Shown: piece after piece, positions 44,131-53,288 of the stretch
How the letters are laid out: the number at the start of each line of letters is the position of its first letter
How positions within the stretch are numbered: position 1 is the stretch's first letter
NCBI RefSeq assembly: GCF_017311575.1
Contig: NZ_JAFFQY010000011.1
Span: forward strand, 124,001-188,000
Length of the DNA: 64,000 nt
DNA from: Roseococcus thiosulfatophilus
GTDB lineage: Bacteria; Pseudomonadota; Alphaproteobacteria; Acetobacterales; Acetobacteraceae
Direction of reading: 5' to 3'
Notes under the pieces: generated by a model
The model's input: only the letters and a program-made list of their open reading frames with translations
Told to the model about the DNA's origin: nothing
The model's database searches: none
Translations under genes and position numbers: made by a program

Positions 44131-45087
44131 ATGCGATGGCTCCTGATGGCAATGCTGCTGCTGCCCTGCCTCGGGGGTGCGGTCGCGCGCGCGGAGCCCG
44201 CCGAGGCTTGGCCCACCCGCGACATCCGCATCATCGTCCCCTTCCCGCCCGGCGACGCGGCGGACAGCGAGGCACGGCGCCTGGCCAGCCATTACGCCGA
44301 GGTGTTCGGCGTCAACTTCGTGGTGGACAACCGGCCGGGCGTCTCGGGCCGCATGGGCACCGAGGTCAGCGCGCGGCTGGCGGCCGATGGCTACACCCTC
44401 ATCATGACGGCCAGCGGCCCGCTGACGCTGGTGCCGCAGATCCTGGGCGCAGGCTATGACCCGCTGGTGAGCTTCGAGCCGGTGCTGCTGCCCGCCGCGA
44501 TGCCGCTGCTTCTGCTGGCCCCCGAGGGCCCCGCCTATGCCCGGGTACAGGACCTGGTGCTGCGCGCGCGCGGCCAGCGGCGCGGCCTCGCGGCCTGCTC
44601 CACCGGCATCGCGACCCCTTCGCACATCGCCGCCGTGCTGTTTGCCCGCACCCTGGACCTCGATTTCGTGCACGTGCCCTATCGCGGCTCCTACGCCGCC
44701 ATGACCGACGTGATCGCCGCGCGCTGCGACATGCTCTTCGACAACGCGGCCTCGGCCGGGCGGCATGCGCGGGCGGGGCGGGTGCGGGCGGTGGCCATCA
44801 CGACCGAGGCGCCGCAGACCGCCTGGCCGGGCGTGCCGGCGCTGGAGGGCGTGCGGCTGTCCACCTTCTCGGTGCTGGTGGCGCCGGGGGGCACGCATCG
44901 CCTCATCGTCTCGCAGCTCAATGACGTGGGGCGCCGCTTCCTGGCCCGGCCGGAGGAACGCGCGCGCATCCTGGCGGAAGGCGGTGAGCCGCTGGACCTC
45001 GCGCCCTCGCAGATCCGCAGCTATCTCCGGCACGAGATCGCGGGGTGGAACGCCATCCTGCGCGGAATGGACCTCGGCCGGGACTGA
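44131..45087 (+). CDS. TctC/Bug-type tripartite tricarboxylate transporter substrate-binding protein
   Basis: Periplasmic receptor of the Bug family, 318 residues. A signal peptide (about 1-21) precedes the hallmarks [19 protein letters not shown] and [14 protein letters not shown], with later [15 protein letters not shown]. No TctA/TctB membrane genes are near, as is common for the large Bug families. The usual PGGxxD phrase reads PGDAAD here. It is followed 2 nt later by the diguanylate cyclase gene, so the receptor and cyclase may be co-expressed. Confidence 0.9.
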   Translation: MRWLLMAMLLLPCLGGAVARAEPAEAWPTRDIRIIVPFPPGDAADSEARRLASHYAEVFGVNFVVDNRPGVSGRMGTEVSARLAADGYTLIMTASGPLTLVPQILGAGYDPLVSFEPVLLPAAMPLLLLAPEGPAYARVQDLVLRARGQRRGLAACSTGIATPSHIAAVLFARTLDLDFVHVPYRGSYAAMTDVIAARCDMLFDNAASAGRHARAGRVRAVAITTEAPQTAWPGVPALEGVRLSTFSVLVAPGGTHRLIVSQLNDVGRRFLARPEERARILAEGGEPLDLAPSQIRSYLRHEIAGWNAILRGMDLGRD

Positions 45088-45089
45088 AC

Positions 45090-45917
45090 ATGGATTCGAT
45101 GACCGCCTGGAACTGGAGCTTCCTGCTGCTCCGGGCCGCCACCTCCGTCACCTGCGTGGTCGCGGCCGTGGCCGTGGCGCGGCACGGGCGCGGGCGGCAC
45201 GGCACGGGCTGGGGCTACCGCGCGGCCGCCATCCTCTACCTGCTGCTGCTGGCCGCGCTGACCATGGCGGAAGGCTACCGGCAGATCACCACCTGGGCGG
45301 GGTCCCGCACACCGCTGCTGGACTGGTTCTGGCTCGGCACGGACCTCGTCATCCCGCTCGCCGTGCTGCTGCTGGCCATCCTGCGCGAGCGCAACGCGCT
45401 GGCGGGGCAGCTCGCCGCCGCCGCCCGGCATGACCCGCTGACCGGCCTGCCCAACCGCGCGGGCTTCGCCGAGGAGGTGGCGCAGGCCCTGGCGCGCGCC
45501 GCGCGCGCCGGCGGGCCCGTGGCCGCCGCGATGCTCGACCTCGACCGCTTCAAGCGCGTCAACGATGGCTGGGGCCATGCGGCGGGCGATGCGGTGCTGC
45601 GCGGTGCCGCGGATGCCATGCGCCAGGCCATGCGTCCGGGCGACATCCTGGGGCGGATGGGGGGAGAGGAATTCGCGCTGCTGCTGCCGGGGCTGGACGC
45701 GCAATCCGCCCTGCCCGTGCTCGACCGGGTGCGGGCCGCGGTGGAACAGGCCGTGCCCCACCCGGGCGGGGGCGAGGAGCGGGTGACGCTCTCGGCCGGC
45801 GTCGCCACCCTGGAGGCCCCCCGCCCCGAGGCGCTGGAGGCGGCGCTGCGGGCGGCGGATGGCGCGCTCTATGCCGCCAAGGCGGCGGGGCGCAACCGCG
45901 CCCTGCCGGCGGGTTGA
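45090..45917 (+). CDS. Membrane-bound diguanylate cyclase (GGDEF)
   Basis: Makes the second messenger c-di-GMP. The 275-residue protein has three hydrophobic helices (about 10-30, 43-60, 78-98) and a GGDEF domain with DPLTGLPNRAGF, DLDRFKRVND and the active-site GGEEF (about 191-195). An RxxD inhibitory site (RPGD) lies exactly 5 residues before GGEEF, so product inhibition is expected. There is no EAL domain. The 2-bp gap to the TctC-like gene suggests a shared transcript. Confidence 0.93.
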   Translation: MDSMTAWNWSFLLLRAATSVTCVVAAVAVARHGRGRHGTGWGYRAAAILYLLLLAALTMAEGYRQITTWAGSRTPLLDWFWLGTDLVIPLAVLLLAILRERNALAGQLAAAARHDPLTGLPNRAGFAEEVAQALARAARAGGPVAAAMLDLDRFKRVNDGWGHAAGDAVLRGAADAMRQAMRPGDILGRMGGEEFALLLPGLDAQSALPVLDRVRAAVEQAVPHPGGGEERVTLSAGVATLEAPRPEALEAALRAADGALYAAKAAGRNRALPAG

Positions 45918-45924
45918 GGCCGGT

Positions 45925-47055
45925 TCAGGCGGCGAATTCCGCCCGCACCTTCTCGGTGTGCGCGCCCAGCGCCGGCACGGGGCCCAGCGCGCGCGGCCCA
46001 TCGCTGAAGCGCGCGGCGGGCGCGGCGATGGCGACGGGGCCGCGCTCCGTCTCCACGGTCACGCGGCGCAACGCCGGGTGCTTCGCCAGCCCATCCACGC
46101 CGTTCACGAAGCCATAGGCGGTGTTGGCGGCCTGCAGCTTCGCCACGCACTCCTCGCGCGTGCGCGACGCGAAGACGGCGGCGATGTGCGCGTCCACCAT
46201 GGGCCGGTGCGCCACGCGCTCCACATTGGTGCGGAAGCCGTCGCGCTGGGTCAGCGTGGCGTCATCCAGGAAGTTCGCGGCGAAGAGCGCCCATTCGCGC
46301 TCATTCTGGATGGAGATCAGGATCAGCGCGCCATCCCGCGACTCGAAGGCGCCATAGGGGCACAGCGACGGATGGGCGAGGCCGATGCGCTGGGGCGACT
46401 TGCCCGTGCCCTCGAAGTAGAGCAGCGGCACGTTCATCCAATCCGCCATGCCGTCGAAGAGGCTGACGGCGACACCCTTGCCGCGGCCCGTGATGCCGCG
46501 CTCGATCAGCGCCTCCAGCACGGCGGCGTGGGCGTTCATGCCGCAGGCGATGTCGCAGGCGGAGACGCCCACGCGGCCCGGCCCCTCGGCGCGGCCCGTC
46601 ACGCTGCACAACCCGGATTCCGCCTGCACCAGCAAGTCGTAGGCCTTCATGGAGGCGTATTCGCCCTCCTCGCCATAGCCCGAGATGTCCACGGTGATCA
46701 GGCGCGGATGCTTCGCGCGCAGTTCCGCGCTGCCGAAGCCCGCCCGGGCCATCGCACCGGGTGCCAGGTTCTGGATGAACACATCGGCCTTCTCCAGCAG
46801 GCGGGCCAGCAGCGCCTTGTCAGCCTCCTGCTTGATGTCGAGGCAGATGCTCTCCTTGCCGCGGTTCAGCCAGACGAAGTAGGTGGAAAGCCCGTTGCAG
46901 GCGGCGTCATAGCCGCGCGCGAAATCCCCCTCGGCACGCTCGATCTTGATGACGCGCGCGCCCGCGTCGCACAGCTTGGCCGAGCAGGTGGGGGCCGCCA
47001 CCGCCTGTTCCATCGAGATGACTAGCAGGCCTTCAAGTGGCTTTCCGGGCGTCAT
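45925..47055 (-). CDS. CaiB/BaiF-type (class III) CoA-transferase
   Basis: A 376-residue family III CoA-transferase that moves CoA between organic acids. Typical segments are KPLEGLLVISMEQAVAAPTC at the start, RVIKIERAEGDFARGYD, NRGKESICLDIKQ, and DLLVQAESGLCSVTG. The acid substrate is unknown. The start at 47055 is preferred because it begins the conserved fold. It is 7 bp from the convergent cyclase gene. Confidence 0.92.
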   Translation of the reverse strand: MTPGKPLEGLLVISMEQAVAAPTCSAKLCDAGARVIKIERAEGDFARGYDAACNGLSTYFVWLNRGKESICLDIKQEADKALLARLLEKADVFIQNLAPGAMARAGFGSAELRAKHPRLITVDISGYGEEGEYASMKAYDLLVQAESGLCSVTGRAEGPGRVGVSACDIACGMNAHAAVLEALIERGITGRGKGVAVSLFDGMADWMNVPLLYFEGTGKSPQRIGLAHPSLCPYGAFESRDGALILISIQNEREWALFAANFLDDATLTQRDGFRTNVERVAHRPMVDAHIAAVFASRTREECVAKLQAANTAYGFVNGVDGLAKHPALRRVTVETERGPVAIAAPAARFSDGPRALGPVPALGAHTEKVRAEFAA

Positions 47056-47121
47056 GCGCTTCCCCCAAACTTTCCTGACCTGGAACATGCCACCGCCGCG
47101 CGGGCGCGTTAAGCTCGCCCC

Positions 47122-47514
47122 ATGGCAAAGAGCTGGACCGAGAAGTTCCATGGGGCCAGGCCGCCCCATGTCGTGGTGCTCGAGAAGCCCTTCGCGGGGG
47201 CGCAGGCGGGGCAGCGCCTGTTCATCCCCTCCCCGGCGCTGCTGGCCGAGCGGATCAGGGCCCTGGCCCCCGGCACCCGCACCGATCCGGTGGCGCTGCG
47301 CGCGGCGCTGGCGCGGGAGCACGGCGCGGACGCGACCTGCCCCGTGGCGACGGCCATCCATCTTCGCATCCTGGCCGAATGCGCCCTGGAGCGGCTGGCC
47401 GCGGGCGACGAAGCCACCCCGTTCTGGCGCGCCATCCCGCCGGAGACCCCGCTGGCGCGCAGGCTCTCCTGCGGGCCCGAATTCCTCCGCCAGCGGCGCG
47501 AAGCCGAGGGGTGA
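47122..47514 (+). CDS. Conserved small protein, possible MGMT/alkyltransferase-like fold
   Basis: A 130-residue protein starting MAKSWTEKFHGARPPHVVVL. The segments GQRLFIPSPALLAERIRALA and DPVALRAALAREHGADATCP resemble a group annotated as MGMT-like, where the alkyl-acceptor PCHR is missing; here the corresponding part reads TCPVATAIH. So a DNA-alkyl-acceptor activity is unlikely. The function is unknown. It converges on the permease gene, 6 bp away. Confidence 0.6.
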   Translation: MAKSWTEKFHGARPPHVVVLEKPFAGAQAGQRLFIPSPALLAERIRALAPGTRTDPVALRAALAREHGADATCPVATAIHLRILAECALERLAAGDEATPFWRAIPPETPLARRLSCGPEFLRQRREAEG

Positions 47515-47520
47515 TCGGCC

Positions 47521-49206
47521 TCAATCCTGGTCGAACTCCAGCACCGCCTCCTGCCGCGCCTCGGCCCCGGGGCGCAGGCGCATCGCATCCGTCTTGTGGC
47601 GCAGCAGCAGCAGCGCCACGCGGCGCAGGTCCGGCTCGTCGGGCGGCGTGGCCGCATCGGCGGGGGTGATGGGCGCGCCTTGCCAGGACAGCGTCAGGCG
47701 CAGCACCGGGTCGGTGGTTTCCATCCGGACATGCACCGCGCCGCCGGCGGCGATGTCCTCCTCGGCCAGCAGGGCGAATTCCTCCAGCGCGGCGCCTACC
47801 CGGTCGGCCACCGCACGGCGCACGCCCCATTGCTGCAAGGGCGCGCGCGCGGCCTCCAGCAGGGCCGGCACGCCCTGGGCGGGGCGCCATTCCAGCGCCA
47901 CCTCCCGCGCGAGGCCGATCCGCAGCAGCGGCCCCAGCACCAGCGCGACGGCAAGGGCCAAAGGCAGCGAGGAGAAGGTCAGCGCCTGCACCGCGAAGGG
48001 CAGGTCCGCGTAAAGCCCGGGGATCAGCGCGCCCGACAGCCCCACCACCAGCGAGACCCCCAGCAGCACCGTCCGCCGCTGGTCCAGCAGCCGCTGCGTG
48101 ATGGTGATGAAGCCCGAGGCGATGATGAAGGCCGAGACGTAGAGCAGCGCCGCGCCCAGCACCCCCTGCGGGATCAGCAGCATCCAGACGCCGGCGGAGG
48201 GAATCAGCGCCAGCCCCACCCAGATGGTGCCCGCCGCCAGCCCCACCACGCGCGACCGCACGCCCGAGGCCACGGCCAGGCCCACGCTGCCCGTGTAGCT
48301 GTTCATGCCCGGCAGGCCCATGCACCCGGCCAGGGCCGTGCCCATGCCATCGGCCAGCACGCCGCCACGGATGCTGCGCTGGTCGGGGCGGGTCCAGTTG
48401 GGATCCTCGGCGCGCTGGGCGGCGATGACGTCGCCCATGCAGCGCACCAGGCTCGCCAGCGCGCCCAGCAGGAAGCCGGGCAGAAGGGCCCAGTTGAAGC
48501 TGGGCAGCACGGGCGGGCCGTCCAGCAGGCTCACGCCATGGACACCGGGCGTCTCGGGCGCGCTGCCCAGCAGCAGCGCCAGCGCCGTGCCGCCCAGCAT
48601 GCCCGCCAGCACCGCCAGCGGGCGGAGGCGCGGCGGCCCCCAGATGGCGAGGCCCACGATCAGCCCGAAGGTCGTGATGGCCACCGTGCGGTCAAGGCCC
48701 AGCGCCGGCTCGGAGGGCGAGCCCAGGGCCATGAGACGCACGGCCAGGATGCCCAGCGCCAGCCCGACGAGCAGCACGATGAGCCCGATGATCTCGTTGG
48801 GCACCTGGTTGCGAAGCCGCCGCACGAAGGGCGAGAGCGCCATCTGCGTCAGGCCGGCCACGATCGTCATGCCCGCCACGTCCGCGAGCCCGCTGCGCTG
48901 CGCGACCACGACCGAGAGCGGCAGGTAGATGGCGGTGAAGATGCCGCAGATGAGATAGCCCGAGCCGATGCCCCAGCGCCCCCAGCATTGCAGCAGGGTC
49001 GCGATGCCCATGGCCAGCATGGACCATTGCAGCACCGCGGCCTTCAGCGCGATGTCGGCGCCGGCGGCCTCGGCCACCAGCAGGGGAAAGCCCAGCGTGA
49101 CCGCGGCCAGCCCCGCCTGCTGCAAGGCCGCGGCCAGCAGCAGGGGGGGCGGCGGGGTGTCATGCAGGCGCCAGGCGGCGGGCGCACCCGCCCCCGAAGC
49201 CGCCAT
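47521..49206 (-). CDS. NCS2-type nucleobase permease with C-terminal anti-sigma/GHKL-like domain
   Basis: A 561-residue protein. Residues about 1-430 form a many-helix permease of the NCS2 (uracil/xanthine) group, with the nucleobase-transporter signature region GLPGMNSYTGSVGLAV followed by GVRSR. Residues 434-561 are soluble. Its pattern, a helix with AALEEFALLAEE, a strand VHVRMETTDPVLRLTLSW, then DLRRVALLLLRHKTDAMRL, resembles a degenerate RsbW-like ATPase domain. The ATG at 49206 overlaps the acyl-CoA dehydrogenase stop (TGATG). The fusion could make transport signal-responsive, which is inference. Confidence 0.8.
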   Translation of the reverse strand: MAASGAGAPAAWRLHDTPPPPLLLAAALQQAGLAAVTLGFPLLVAEAAGADIALKAAVLQWSMLAMGIATLLQCWGRWGIGSGYLICGIFTAIYLPLSVVVAQRSGLADVAGMTIVAGLTQMALSPFVRRLRNQVPNEIIGLIVLLVGLALGILAVRLMALGSPSEPALGLDRTVAITTFGLIVGLAIWGPPRLRPLAVLAGMLGGTALALLLGSAPETPGVHGVSLLDGPPVLPSFNWALLPGFLLGALASLVRCMGDVIAAQRAEDPNWTRPDQRSIRGGVLADGMGTALAGCMGLPGMNSYTGSVGLAVASGVRSRVVGLAAGTIWVGLALIPSAGVWMLLIPQGVLGAALLYVSAFIIASGFITITQRLLDQRRTVLLGVSLVVGLSGALIPGLYADLPFAVQALTFSSLPLALAVALVLGPLLRIGLAREVALEWRPAQGVPALLEAARAPLQQWGVRRAVADRVGAALEEFALLAEEDIAAGGAVHVRMETTDPVLRLTLSWQGAPITPADAATPPDEPDLRRVALLLLRHKTDAMRLRPGAEARQEAVLEFDQD

Positions 49207-50369
49207 CAGTAGCTGCGCGGCATGCCCAGCACATGCTCGCCGATGTAGGAAAGCACAAGGTTCGTGCTGATCGGCGCCACCTGGTAGAGACGCGCCTCGC
49301 GGAACTTGCGCTCCACGTCGTATTCCTCGGCGAAGCCGAAGCCGCCATGGGTCTGCACACAGGCCTCGGCCGCCGCCCAGGCGGCGTCGGCGGCGAGCAT
49401 CTTGCCCATGTTGGCTTCCTCGCCGCAGGGGATGCCGGCCTCGAACTTCTCCAGACCCTGCTTCACGATGGCCTCGGCCGCGCGCATCTGGGCATAGGCC
49501 TTGGCGATGGGGAACTGCACGCCCTGGTTCTGGCCGATGGGACGGCCGAACAGCACGCGCTCCTTGGAATAGGCCACCGACTTCTGGGTGAACCACTTGG
49601 CGTCGCCGATGGATTCCGACGCGATGAGCAGGCGCTCGGCATTCATCCCGTCCAGGATGTAGCGGAAGCCGCGGCCCTCGACGCCCACCAGGTTCTCGGC
49701 CGGAACCTCCATGTTGTCGAAGAACACTTCGCACGAGTTGTGGTTCATCATGGTGCGGATGGGGCGGATGGTGAGGCCCTTGGCCGTGCGCATGTCCACG
49801 ATGAAGGTGGAGAGGCCCTCGGTCTTCTTCGCCACCTGGTCCTTGGGCGTGGTGCGGGCCAGCAGCAGCATCAGGTCGCTGTGCTCGGCGCGGCTGGTCC
49901 AGATCTTCTGGCCGTTGACGATGTACTTGTCGCCCTCCTTGCGGGCGAAGGTGCGCAGGTTGGTGGTGTCGGTCCCCGATGTGGGCTCCGTCACGCCGAA
50001 GGCCTGCAGGCGCAGTTCGCCGCTGGCGATGCCGGGCAGATAGCGCTGCTTCTGGTCCGGGCTGCCATGCTTGAGGATGGTGCCCATGATGTACATCTGG
50101 GCGTGGCAGGCCGCGCCGTTGCAGCCCTCGGCGTGGATGGTCTCCAGGATGGCGGCGGCGGCCGAGAGCGGCAGGCCCGCGCCGCCGAACTCCTCGGGGA
50201 TCAGCGCGCCGAGATAGCCCGCCTCGGTCAGCGCCTTCACGAATTCGGTGGGATAGCCGCGGCGCGTGTCCAGTTCGCGCCAGTACTCGCCGGGGAACCG
50301 CGCGCAGAGCTTGCGGACCTCCTCGCGGATTTCGGCGTGGGGGTCGGCGGCGATCAGCGGCTGGTCCAT
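49206..50369 (-). CDS. Acyl-CoA dehydrogenase family protein (non-canonical C-terminus)
   Basis: A 387-residue flavoprotein of the acyl-CoA dehydrogenase family. It has the FAD/substrate phrase FGVTEPTSGTDTTNL, the mid-domain GQKIWTSRAEHSDLM, and the dimer region NAERLLIASESIGDAKWFTQ. Where medium-chain enzymes have the catalytic glutamate in YEGT, this protein reads LYQVAPISTN, so the base must be elsewhere or the reaction differs. GGGAG precedes the ATG at 50369. It is coupled to the permease gene downstream. Confidence 0.9.
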   Translation of the reverse strand: MDQPLIAADPHAEIREEVRKLCARFPGEYWRELDTRRGYPTEFVKALTEAGYLGALIPEEFGGAGLPLSAAAAILETIHAEGCNGAACHAQMYIMGTILKHGSPDQKQRYLPGIASGELRLQAFGVTEPTSGTDTTNLRTFARKEGDKYIVNGQKIWTSRAEHSDLMLLLARTTPKDQVAKKTEGLSTFIVDMRTAKGLTIRPIRTMMNHNSCEVFFDNMEVPAENLVGVEGRGFRYILDGMNAERLLIASESIGDAKWFTQKSVAYSKERVLFGRPIGQNQGVQFPIAKAYAQMRAAEAIVKQGLEKFEAGIPCGEEANMGKMLAADAAWAAAEACVQTHGGFGFAEEYDVERKFREARLYQVAPISTNLVLSYIGEHVLGMPRSY

Positions 50370-50443
50370 GGCGGGTCTCCCTCTTCGTTTCCGATTAGGG
50401 CGCGACCCGGCATGCCGCAAGTCTCGGAGGGTGCCGGCCGCGC

Positions 50444-50487
50444 GGCCGATTCACGCCTCCGGTGGTTCCACCGGAGGCGATCGGACG
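50444..50487 (-). promoter_or_regulatory. Conserved 3' stem-loop element, copy A (after hsp20)
   Basis: Beginning with the base after the hsp20 TAG stop, the minus strand reads CGTCCGATCG, then an 11-bp perfect stem GCCTCCGGTGG/CCACCGGAGGC around a 2-nt AA loop (50455-50478), then GTGAATCGGCC. Thirty-three of 44 positions match copy B at 61262-61305, in the same position relative to a TAG stop, and the stem differences compensate. No U-tract follows. Confidence 0.65.
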
Positions 50488-50952
50488 CTACTCCTCCTCC
50501 CGCCGCACCCGCTGCTGCACCACCGGCCGCGTGGGCCCCGCGCCCTGCCGGCCGATCGGGATGGAGCGCACCTTCACCTCCGGCATCGGCCGCTGGAGGT
50601 CTATGTGCAGCAGGCCGTTGTCGAGGAAGGCGCCCTCGATCTCGATGCCCTCGGCCAGGACGAAGGCGCGCTGGAACTGCCGTGCCGCGATGCCACGATG
50701 GATGAACACCCGCCCTTCCGTGTCATCGCGCTGCCGCCCGCGGATGACGAGCTGGTTGTCCTCCTGCGTGATCGCGAGATCCTCCATGGCGAAACCCGCC
50801 ACCGCCAGCGTGATGCGAAGCCGCGCGGGGCCCGTCTGCTCGATATTGTAGGGCGGGTAGCCATCCGCGCTCTTCTGCACGCGGTCGAGCATCTGCTCGA
50901 GGTGGTCGAAGCCCAGGAACAAGGGCGAGCCGAACACCGAGGAACGGGACAT
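50488..50952 (-). CDS. Hsp20/alpha-crystallin small heat shock protein
   Basis: A 154-residue IbpA-like chaperone that holds unfolding proteins. The alpha-crystallin domain runs from about residue 35 (YNIEQTGPARLRITLAVAGF) through LVIRGRQRDD and the dimer loop RVFIHRGIAARQFQRAFVLAE. The C-terminal RSIPI is the IxI-type oligomerisation motif. The ATG at 50952 fits the usual MSRSSVFGSPLF-type N-terminus. The stop TAG coincides with the edge of a conserved stem-loop element. Confidence 0.94.
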   Translation of the reverse strand: MSRSSVFGSPLFLGFDHLEQMLDRVQKSADGYPPYNIEQTGPARLRITLAVAGFAMEDLAITQEDNQLVIRGRQRDDTEGRVFIHRGIAARQFQRAFVLAEGIEIEGAFLDNGLLHIDLQRPMPEVKVRSIPIGRQGAGPTRPVVQQRVRREEE

Positions 50953-51074
50953 GGGGCCTCCTGACCGCAGCGAGCCACGGCGCGCCCCGGAAAGGCGGCG
51001 CGCCACCGCGCAGAATTGGCCCGCCCCGGGTCGTGTTGCAAGGCGGCGCGTGCGGGGCTACCTCCGCGCCGGTC

Positions 51075-51602
51075 ATGACGGACGAAACCCTCCCCATCCT
51101 CTACGTGCCCGACCCGCGGCTGCGGAAGAAGGCGCGCCCCGTGTCCACCGGCGACGCGGATGCCGTGCGGGCGCTGGCCCCGCGCATGCTGGCCACCATG
51201 TATGCCGCCCCCGGCATCGGGCTGGCCGCACCCCAGGTGGGGTCGGACCTGCGCCTCATCGTCGTGGATGTGGGGGGCAAGGAGGCACCGGCGCCCATGG
51301 TGCTGGTGAACCCCGAGATCATCGCCGCCAGCCGCGAGATGGAGGTGCGCGAGGAGGGCTGCCTCTCGCTCCCCGGCCAGTATGCGGATGTGGAGCGGCC
51401 GGCGCGCATCCAGCTGCGCTGGCTGGAGCTGGACGGCACGAAGCGCGAGGCCGAGGCGGACGGGCTGCTGGGCGTGTGCCTCCAGCACGAGATTGACCAT
51501 TTGAACGGCGTGCTCTTCGTGGACCACCTCTCGGCACTGAAGCGCAACATGCTGTTGCGCAAGCTCGCCAAGGAACTGAAGGCGCGGGAGAGCCGCGATT
51601 AG
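51075..51602 (+). CDS. def: Peptide deformylase
   Basis: Removes the N-formyl group from nascent proteins. The 175-residue protein has all three metal-site motifs: [18 protein letters not shown] and HEIDHLNG (the two His and Cys that bind the metal, and the catalytic Glu). The start at 51075 is consistent with the family. The TAG stop overlaps the probable start of fmt. Confidence 0.96.
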   Translation: MTDETLPILYVPDPRLRKKARPVSTGDADAVRALAPRMLATMYAAPGIGLAAPQVGSDLRLIVVDVGGKEAPAPMVLVNPEIIAASREMEVREEGCLSLPGQYADVERPARIQLRWLELDGTKREAEADGLLGVCLQHEIDHLNGVLFVDHLSALKRNMLLRKLAKELKARESRD

Positions 51603-52515
51603 CCCGAAGCTGCGCCTGGCCTTCATGGGCAGCCCGGACTTCGCGGTGCCGGCGCTGCGGGCGCTGCACGCGGCGGGGCATGAGGTGGCGGCGGTCTATT
51701 GCCAGCCGCCCAAGCCCGCCGGGCGCGGCCAGCGGGAGACCCCCTGCCCCGTGCATCGCGCGGCGCTGGAACTGGGCCTCTCCGTCCGCACGCCGGCGCG
51801 GGTGAAGCGCGACGCGGCGGAACACGCGGGTTTCGCGGCGCTCGACCTCGATGTGGCGGTGGTGGCGGCCTATGGGCTGATCCTGCCGCCCGCCATGCTG
51901 GAGGCGCCCCGGCGTGGTTGCCTCAACATCCATGCTTCGCTGCTGCCGCGCTGGCGGGGTGCCGCGCCCATCCATGCCGCCATCCTGCATGGCGATGCCG
52001 AGACGGGCATCACCATCATGCGCATGGAGGAGGGGCTGGACACCGGCCCCATGCTGCGGCGCGAGGCGCTCCCGCTGACGCCGCGCTCCACCACGCCCGA
52101 GGTGCATGACGCGCTGGCCGAGATGGGCGCGCGCCTGATCCTGCGCGCCCTGGACGAGAACCCGCCCGCCACGCCGCAGCCCGAGGCGGGCGTCACCTAC
52201 GCGCCCAAGCTGACCAAGGCCGATGGCGCGCTGGATTTCACGCAGCCCGCCACGGCGCTGGACGCCCGCATCCGCGCCATGAACCCCTGGCCCGGCGCCT
52301 TCTTCACCCATGGCGGCGAGGCGCTGCGCGTGCTGGCCGCCGAACCCGCCGAGGGGAACGGGCCGCCCGGCACCATCCTGCACGGCTTCACCGTGGCCTG
52401 CGGCACGGGCGCCCTGCGCCTGACCCGCCTGCAACGCCCCGGCCGCGCGCCGCTCGACGCCGATTCCTTCCTGCGCGGCTACAACCTGCCGCCCGGCACC
52501 AAGCTCGGCGCATGA
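51598..52515 (+). CDS. fmt: Methionyl-tRNA formyltransferase, probably non-AUG start
   Basis: Formylates initiator Met-tRNA. The catalytic residues are visible: [15 protein letters not shown] (Asn, His) and the Asp in EGLDTGPM, plus the C-terminal OB-like domain ([13 protein letters not shown]). The first ATG (51625) lies inside the essential first strand, [13 protein letters not shown]. The frame is open from 51580 and holds no ATG, GTG or TTG before it. An ATT at 51598, 7 nt after GGGAGAG and overlapping the def stop (ATTAG), restores the strand; CTG at 51610 is the alternative. truA overlaps by 4 bp downstream. Confidence 0.9.
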   Translation: MSPKLRLAFMGSPDFAVPALRALHAAGHEVAAVYCQPPKPAGRGQRETPCPVHRAALELGLSVRTPARVKRDAAEHAGFAALDLDVAVVAAYGLILPPAMLEAPRRGCLNIHASLLPRWRGAAPIHAAILHGDAETGITIMRMEEGLDTGPMLRREALPLTPRSTTPEVHDALAEMGARLILRALDENPPATPQPEAGVTYAPKLTKADGALDFTQPATALDARIRAMNPWPGAFFTHGGEALRVLAAEPAEGNGPPGTILHGFTVACGTGALRLTRLQRPGRAPLDADSFLRGYNLPPGTKLGA

Positions 52516-53288
52516 CCGCCTATGCCCTGCTGGTGGAGTATGACGGCGCGGGCCTGGTAGGCTGGCAGCGCCAACCCAACGGGATGTCCGTGCAGGAAGC
52601 GATCGAGACCGCGGCCACGACGCTGAATGGCGGCGCCACCCCGCTGGCGACCGCCGCCGGCCGCACCGATGCGGGCGTGCATGCCGAGGGGCAGGTGGTG
52701 CATCTGGACCTCGCCGCCGACCTCCCCCCTGCCCGGCTGCGCGCGGCACTCGACTTCCACCTGCGGCCCCACCGCATCGCGATCCGCGCGGCCTGCCTCG
52801 CGCCCGAGGGCTGGTCGCCGCGCTTCTCGGCCGTGCGGCGGCACTACCGCTTCCGCATCCTGAACCGCCCGGCCAAACCCGCGCTGGAGGAAGGGCGCGT
52901 CTGGCATGTGCCCCTGCCGCTGGATGCCGCCGCCATGCATGAGGCCGCGCAGGCCTTGCTGGGCAAGCACGATTTCTCCGCCTTCCGCGCCGCCTCCTGC
53001 CAAGCGGAGCACGCCATCCGCACGCTGGACCGACTGGACGTGGCGCGCTGGGGCGAGGAGGTGGTCATCCACGCCTCCGCACGCAGCTTCCTGCACCACC
53101 AGATCCGGAACCTGGCGGGCACGCTGCACATGGTGGGGCTGGGCCGCCGACCCGTCTCCTGGCCGCGCGAGCTGCTGGAGGGGCGCGACCGCCGCCGCGC
53201 CGGCCAGACCGCCCCGCCGGAGGGCCTCGTCTTCCTGGGCGTGGACTACGACCCGCCCTTGCCCTGGGTCACTTCGGACCGGGCTTGA
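52512..53288 (+). CDS. truA: tRNA pseudouridine(38-40) synthase
   Basis: Converts U38-U40 of tRNAs to pseudouridine. The 258-residue protein starts with [20 protein letters not shown] and has the catalytic Asp in GRTDAGVHA and the RNA-binding [10 protein letters not shown] segment. It is coupled to fmt by ATGA, making a def-fmt-truA translation operon. Its last 20 bp overlap the convergent dehydrogenase gene. Confidence 0.96.
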   Translation: MTAYALLVEYDGAGLVGWQRQPNGMSVQEAIETAATTLNGGATPLATAAGRTDAGVHAEGQVVHLDLAADLPPARLRAALDFHLRPHRIAIRAACLAPEGWSPRFSAVRRHYRFRILNRPAKPALEEGRVWHVPLPLDAAAMHEAAQALLGKHDFSAFRAASCQAEHAIRTLDRLDVARWGEEVVIHASARSFLHHQIRNLAGTLHMVGLGRRPVSWPRELLEGRDRRRAGQTAPPEGLVFLGVDYDPPLPWVTSDRA

